This document shows, one piece after another, positions 4,972-8,538 of a stretch of 8,538 bases of DNA. Origin of the DNA: Fidelibacterota bacterium TCS52 (GTDB lineage Bacteria; Fidelibacterota; Fidelibacteria; Fidelibacterales; Fidelibacteraceae); NCBI GenBank assembly GCA_001577215.1, contig LSCC01000028.1:1-8538 (forward strand), in the 5' to 3' direction. Positions within the stretch are counted from its first letter, which is position 1. Each line of letters starts with the position of its first letter. The notes beneath the pieces are model-generated. The model did no database searches. It saw only the letters and a program-made list of their open reading frames with translations, and was not told the origin of the DNA. The position numbers and the translations under genes are program-made.

Positions 4972-7155
4972 TTGTTGAAAAAAGTGAATAATAAAAGAAA
5001 AAAAAATACAGCTGTACTTTCAATTATAAGTGCAACTGTGATTGTTATTATATTGATGTTATTTTCATTTAGTAATCTTTATAAGCATATAGAATATGCA
5101 GCTGTTGATCTAAAATGGCATAATTTTTATAATTCCGAAAAAAGCGATACTAATACGGTTATAATAGCGATCGATAATAAATCTATCGATTATTTTTCTT
5201 CTGATGAATATATGATCAATTGGCCGTGGCCGCGTGAGTTTTATGCATTTGTTCTTGATTATTTAAATGCTGCAGGTGCAAAATCGGTCATGTTTGATAT
5301 GTTGTTTAGTAAATCAGAGATCGCTCGTTTAGAAGTTGATGCAGAGAGTTCAAATAAAAATTTTAGTAATTCTATTGCTAATAATGGACAAGTTATCTTA
5401 GGAGCAAATGCAACTGATTCTACAACTAATTTAGAAAAAAGTAATTATGATAAATATACCTTAAAATTTAAGAATTCTGAATTGTATCCTGCAGAAGAAT
5501 ATCCATCAATTTCATTACCATTGCCAATATTAAACAAAGGTGTAGCATCTATTGGTGCAACCGGATTTACTTATGATAATGATGGAGTTTGCCGAAGGGC
5601 ACCTTTAATGATTAGAATTGAAGATAAACTGTTCCCGCAATTAGCTTTTGCCACCTATCTTCACACAACAAAAGATTCTGTAATAAAATATAATGAAAAG
5701 AATAATGTTCTTGTTACAAAAAAGAATAAAATATATCTGGACAAAGATGGAAATTATCGGATTTATTGGTTTGGACCCGGTGGAGAAAGTAGAGTAGGAA
5801 CATATCGTTACGATTCTTTTCACGCTGTCTTTTTATCTGCTATTCAATATAAACAAGGACTGGAACCACAAATACCGTTTTCTGAATATAAAGATAAAAA
5901 TATATTGATCTGTGCCTCTGCATCAGGATTATTAGATTTAAAAGTTACTCCTTTTACTTCAGTTGCTCCATTTCCGGGTGGAGAAATTCATGCTACATTG
6001 TTTGATAATTTAGTAAATCATCATCGGTTGAGGTCAGTTTCAGATATGATAATTTATGGATTAACTTTTTTTCTATTGATCTTGATTAGTTATTTATTTT
6101 TAACTAAAGATTTAAAATATTCATTGAGTATGGCTATTTTATCGATAATAATTGTTATATTCTTAAATTTTATTGTATTTGTTAAATGGGCAATAAATTT
6201 TGATTTTGTATTTCCTGTTTTGGGAATTATTTTAATAAGTACCAGTTCATCTATGTATAAAATGTTAACAGAAGGTCAGGCAAAAAGGCAGATAAAAACA
6301 ATTTTTTCAAGGTATCTTGATAAAGGAGTAATTGAATTGCTAATGAAAGAACCTGACAAAATAAATTTGACGGGTTCTGAAGTAACTGGTACGGTTCTAT
6401 TTACAGATCTACAAGGATTTACTACATATTCTGAAAAGAAAGATCCAAAAAAAGTAATCGAAACATTGAATAAATATTTTCATATAATTACCTCTATAGT
6501 TTTAAAAAATGGTGGAATGCTGGATAAATATACGGGTGATGGAATTATGGCAATTTTTGGAGCTCCTATCGAAAGAAAAGATCATGCTAAAGCTGCTTGT
6601 GAAATTATTTTGGCTTTTCGTGAACAAAAAGTTAATGAGCTTATCCCCTCTGAAAATTCTATGATCCGAACTCGTATTGGTATAAATAGTGGTGATATGG
6701 TTGTTGGAAATTTGGGAAGCGAAAAACGAATGGATTATACAGCAATCGGTGATACCGTAAATTTATCTGCTCGGTTAGAAGGAGTAAATAAAAGTTATGG
6801 AATTACAAATATGTTGAGTGAAAATACTTGGAAATATGTGAAAGATGACTATTATTTTAGAGAAATTGATCTCATTCGCGTAAAAGGTAAACACTTACCG
6901 ATAAGAATTTTTACTTTAGTTGATAGAGTTGAAAATATGACAAAAGAAAAAATTGAAATTGAAAATAAATTTAATAGTGCTTTGAATATTTACCGTAGTC
7001 GTGATTGGAGAAAAGCAATAAAAGCATTTGAAAATGTTTTGGAAATTTCTGAAGATGATGCCCCTTCAAAAGCATTTATAGATAGATGTAAATTTTTGAA
7101 AAAAACACCTGAGTTAGTTGACGAACAGGGAGTTTTTACTTTTAAAACAAAATAA
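4972..7155 (+). CDS. CHASE2-domain class III(b) adenylate cyclase, membrane-bound, with C-terminal TPR-like tail
   Basis: This 727-residue receptor cyclase should make cAMP from ATP. In order: a short basic cytoplasmic tail, TM1 (about 14-35), an extracytoplasmic CHASE2 sensor (about 40-350, with NWPWPRE at 83-89 and GATGFTYDNDGVCRRAP at 195-211), three further membrane segments (about 357-376, 384-404, 410-427), a linker, the catalytic domain (about 468-650) and a TPR-like tail (about 664-710). Catalytic residues are intact: metal Asp479 (FTDLQGFT) and Asp523 (KYTGDG), adenine-specifying Lys519, transition-state Asn597 and Arg601. The position that is Asp in class IIIa is Thr590 (DYTAIGDTVN), the class IIIb pattern. 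No ATG lies before residue 29, which is inside TM1. The start is TTG 4972, TTG 4975 or GTG 4984, none with a good ribosome binding site. The CHASE2 ligand is unknown. Cyclase activity is confidently predicted; the start is not. Confidence 0.9.
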   Translation: MLKKVNNKRKKNTAVLSIISATVIVIILMLFSFSNLYKHIEYAAVDLKWHNFYNSEKSDTNTVIIAIDNKSIDYFSSDEYMINWPWPREFYAFVLDYLNAAGAKSVMFDMLFSKSEIARLEVDAESSNKNFSNSIANNGQVILGANATDSTTNLEKSNYDKYTLKFKNSELYPAEEYPSISLPLPILNKGVASIGATGFTYDNDGVCRRAPLMIRIEDKLFPQLAFATYLHTTKDSVIKYNEKNNVLVTKKNKIYLDKDGNYRIYWFGPGGESRVGTYRYDSFHAVFLSAIQYKQGLEPQIPFSEYKDKNILICASASGLLDLKVTPFTSVAPFPGGEIHATLFDNLVNHHRLRSVSDMIIYGLTFFLLILISYLFLTKDLKYSLSMAILSIIIVIFLNFIVFVKWAINFDFVFPVLGIILISTSSSMYKMLTEGQAKRQIKTIFSRYLDKGVIELLMKEPDKINLTGSEVTGTVLFTDLQGFTTYSEKKDPKKVIETLNKYFHIITSIVLKNGGMLDKYTGDGIMAIFGAPIERKDHAKAACEIILAFREQKVNELIPSENSMIRTRIGINSGDMVVGNLGSEKRMDYTAIGDTVNLSARLEGVNKSYGITNMLSENTWKYVKDDYYFREIDLIRVKGKHLPIRIFTLVDRVENMTKEKIEIENKFNSALNIYRSRDWRKAIKAFENVLEISEDDAPSKAFIDRCKFLKKTPELVDEQGVFTFKTK

Positions 7156-7188
7156 TATTAATATTTTATTTAATTGAAAAATTTATTG

Positions 7189-7194
7189 TATAAT
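7189..7194 (+). promoter_or_regulatory. possible -10 box (TATAAT) before the M48 peptidase gene
   Basis: A perfect TATAAT lies 45 bases upstream of the ATG at 7240, in the 84-base gap after the cyclase gene. There is no good -35 box at the right distance: TTGAAA at 7174-7179 is only 9 bases away. In DNA this AT-rich such hexamers arise often, so this is only a hint that the peptidase gene has its own promoter. Confidence 0.2.
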
Positions 7195-7225
7195 TGTTTT
7201 AGTTATTGTAAACTTAATTAATTAT

Positions 7226-7233
7226 AAAGGAGG
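7226..7233 (+). promoter_or_regulatory. strong ribosome binding site for the M48 peptidase gene
   Basis: AAAGGAGG stands 6 bases before the ATG at 7240 and settles that start. Its quality contrasts with the absent site of the cyclase gene just upstream. Confidence 0.75.
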
Positions 7234-7239
7234 TCAGTT

Positions 7240-8448
7240 ATGAAAAAGAGAGTTTTATTTGTTATTGTTGCAGTAGTTGTAATAATTGCAACTTTAATGG
7301 CTAAACAGATTGTTAATAATAATATAACTTTGCGAAGTGGAAAAGGAGCATTTTATCCTGTTGTAACTGTGTTAAATAGAGGAGATGATGTTACAATATT
7401 AGAAGATGGTAAATCTTGGAAAAATGTTCAGACCACAAAAGGGAAAAAGGGGTGGATATCATCTAATGCTTTTGTAAAAGTTGAAGGGACGATTGATTAT
7501 GGAGAAATGGCTAAAGATATATCAGACAAAAAGGCATCGACAACACTGGTAACCGCTGCTGTTAAGGGATTTTTTGAAAGTAAGTTGGGAGACGAATCAC
7601 TTAATAAAGAAATTCTTCAGCATCCTCGTAAAAATTATGTGGTACCAAGTTTATACTTAAAATTCAAAGAGGAAACTTACAAAGATAGATGGAGTGTTAG
7701 AAAATTTCAAAGGAAATATAGAATATCAGATCCAAAACCATTTGTTATTGATGAATCTTTATTTGCTGTAAGTAGTTATATAGCAGCAAAATTTACTGCC
7801 GATGGTGTTATTAGTGATCAAAGAAAATTGAATTATGTTAATAATGTTACTCAACTAATTATAGAAAATACAGAATATTATGATCTGCCTATTTGTGTTC
7901 ATATTGCTGATAGTGATGAATTATTTGTAAATGCATTACCAATTGGAGTAATTGTAATATCTAATGGAATGTTGAAAGAGTGTAAAAATGAGAGTGAATT
8001 AGCTTGCTTGATCGGTCATGAAATATCACATATTACCTTACAGCATGGGAGCATTGAAGCCGCAAAAAGAAAAGTGAAATTAAAGGCAGAAGAAGCATTT
8101 AGTGAATTAGATAAAGCTTTTGAAACAGATACAAAAGAGATGGATGAATTAGCAAATCAAATGTATGAAAGATCTATAAAAGGTCGTAAAGAAGAGTATG
8201 AAATGGAAGCTGATAAAATGGGAGTTATCTATGCATACAGAGCCGGATATGATGTTAGAGGGTTGACTAATGTAATGAAAAGATTGGAATCTCAAATGCC
8301 AAGAAGTCATAGTATTGAAGATGCAACTCACTGGTTTCCGTATTCATTCAAGAATAGAATTATTGCATTGGAAAAATTTATTTATAAAGAATTAAAAGAT
8401 AAAGATGAATATTTGAAATTTGAGAGAAGGTTCGAGAAGAATATTTAA
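7240..8448 (+). CDS. exported SH3-domain M48 family zinc metallopeptidase
   Basis: This 402-residue protein has an N-terminal export signal or membrane anchor (Lys-Lys-Arg then hydrophobic 5-20; possible cleavage after Leu-Met-Ala at 21). A bacterial SH3 domain covers about 26-80 (ITLRSGKGAFYPVVTVLNRG, then WKNVQTTKGKKGWISSNAFV). An uncharacterised segment spans about 85-165. The peptidase domain covers about 175-385. The zinc motif is HEISH (His260, Glu261, His264, preceded by SELACLIG), and the third ligand should be Glu321 in E-x-x-A-D (321-325), followed by AGYDVRGL (335-342). M48 peptidases of this exported type (BepA-like) act in the periplasm on misfolded envelope proteins. SH3 domains often bind cell wall or act as protein contacts. 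Unlike BepA, it has no visible C-terminal TPR block. It lies 84 bases after the cyclase gene with its own strong ribosome binding site. The substrate is unknown. Confidence 0.88.
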   Translation: MKKRVLFVIVAVVVIIATLMAKQIVNNNITLRSGKGAFYPVVTVLNRGDDVTILEDGKSWKNVQTTKGKKGWISSNAFVKVEGTIDYGEMAKDISDKKASTTLVTAAVKGFFESKLGDESLNKEILQHPRKNYVVPSLYLKFKEETYKDRWSVRKFQRKYRISDPKPFVIDESLFAVSSYIAAKFTADGVISDQRKLNYVNNVTQLIIENTEYYDLPICVHIADSDELFVNALPIGVIVISNGMLKECKNESELACLIGHEISHITLQHGSIEAAKRKVKLKAEEAFSELDKAFETDTKEMDELANQMYERSIKGRKEEYEMEADKMGVIYAYRAGYDVRGLTNVMKRLESQMPRSHSIEDATHWFPYSFKNRIIALEKFIYKELKDKDEYLKFERRFEKNI

Positions 8449-8452
8449 TTAA

Positions 8453-8466
8453 TTTGATATTTGATA
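8453..8466 (+). repeat. 7-bp tandem duplication
   Basis: TTTGATA occurs twice in direct tandem (8453-8459 and 8460-8466), just after the peptidase stop codon. It is short and AT-rich and may be replication slippage. Confidence 0.45.
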
Positions 8467-8479
8467 CTTAGAACTGATC

Positions 8480-8506
8480 ATCGAATTTATCGAATTAAAC
8501 GAATTA
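8480..8506 (+). repeat. 9-bp tandem repeat, three units (CGAATT core)
   Basis: Three 9-base units follow each other: ATCGAATTT (8480-8488), ATCGAATTA (8489-8497) and AACGAATTA (8498-8506). Two further GAATT cores follow with irregular spacing, at 8517-8521 and 8528-8532. The array sits in the non-coding tail and may continue beyond the window. No gene or hairpin is seen in 8449-8538. Confidence 0.55.
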
Positions 8507-8538
8507 AGTGAAAAAAGAATTATTATTGAATTGCCAAA

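Noticed and set aside
5641..5823. Reverse-strand ORF inside the CHASE2 region
   Set aside because: It overlaps a conserved sensor domain on the + strand and has no independent support.
7154..7165. 12-bp palindrome AATATTAATATT at the end of the cyclase gene
   Set aside because: It has no loop, is made only of A and T, and does not extend outward; likely chance.
7174..7194. TTGAAA plus TATAAT as a complete promoter
   Set aside because: The spacer is only 9 bases, too short for a standard -35/-10 pair; only the -10-like box was kept, at low confidence.
8149..8331. Reverse-strand ORF inside the M48 peptidase gene
   Set aside because: It is antisense to the zinc-ligand region; no motif.

Overview
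This AT-rich window has all its genes on the + strand. It looks like a chromosomal segment of a Gram-negative anaerobe: there is a sodium-pumping decarboxylase cluster for methylmalonyl-CoA, an exported CpoB/YbgF-like protein, and clear AGGAGG-type ribosome binding sites. Low-GC lineages such as Cloacimonadota-like or other FCB-type anaerobes, or Fusobacteriota, would fit. The sequence alone does not fix the taxon, and I give the placement only as inference.

Positions 1-3856 form an energy-conserving propionate module. It begins with the C-terminal end of methylmalonyl-CoA epimerase (cut by the window edge). Four subunits of a membrane-bound, biotin-dependent, Na+-translocating methylmalonyl-CoA decarboxylase follow: carboxyltransferase (MmdA), small membrane anchor (OadG/MmdD type), biotin carrier (MmdC) and Na+-pump subunit (MmdB/OadB type). 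The epimerase makes the (S)-isomer. MmdA moves its carboxyl group to biotin on the carrier. MmdB then releases CO2 and exports Na+, giving propionyl-CoA. The order A-D-C-B is that known from Propionigenium modestum. The known Na+-site residues of the pump subunit and the biotinyl lysine are all present.

Positions 3857-4079 are a 223-base non-coding, extremely AT-rich gap. It carries a 17-bp imperfect hairpin (probable end of the decarboxylase transcript) and one doubtful 24-codon hydrophobic ORF.

Positions 4080-8448 hold three envelope or signalling genes: a periplasmic coiled-coil/TPR protein like CpoB (YbgF), a CHASE2-class III adenylate cyclase with a C-terminal TPR-like tail, and an exported SH3-M48 metallopeptidase. 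The cyclase carries Thr where class IIIa enzymes have Asp. That is the class IIIb signature, and several class IIIb enzymes are bicarbonate-stimulated, which is notable beside a CO2-releasing pump.

The last 90 bases (8449-8538) hold no gene that I can see but contain short tandem repeats (7 bp x2, 9 bp x3) running toward the window edge. I saw no tRNA, rRNA, CRISPR array or mobile element. I do not see a clearly undescribed system here; the most unusual points are the cyclase's type and context, its start region, and the small repeats.
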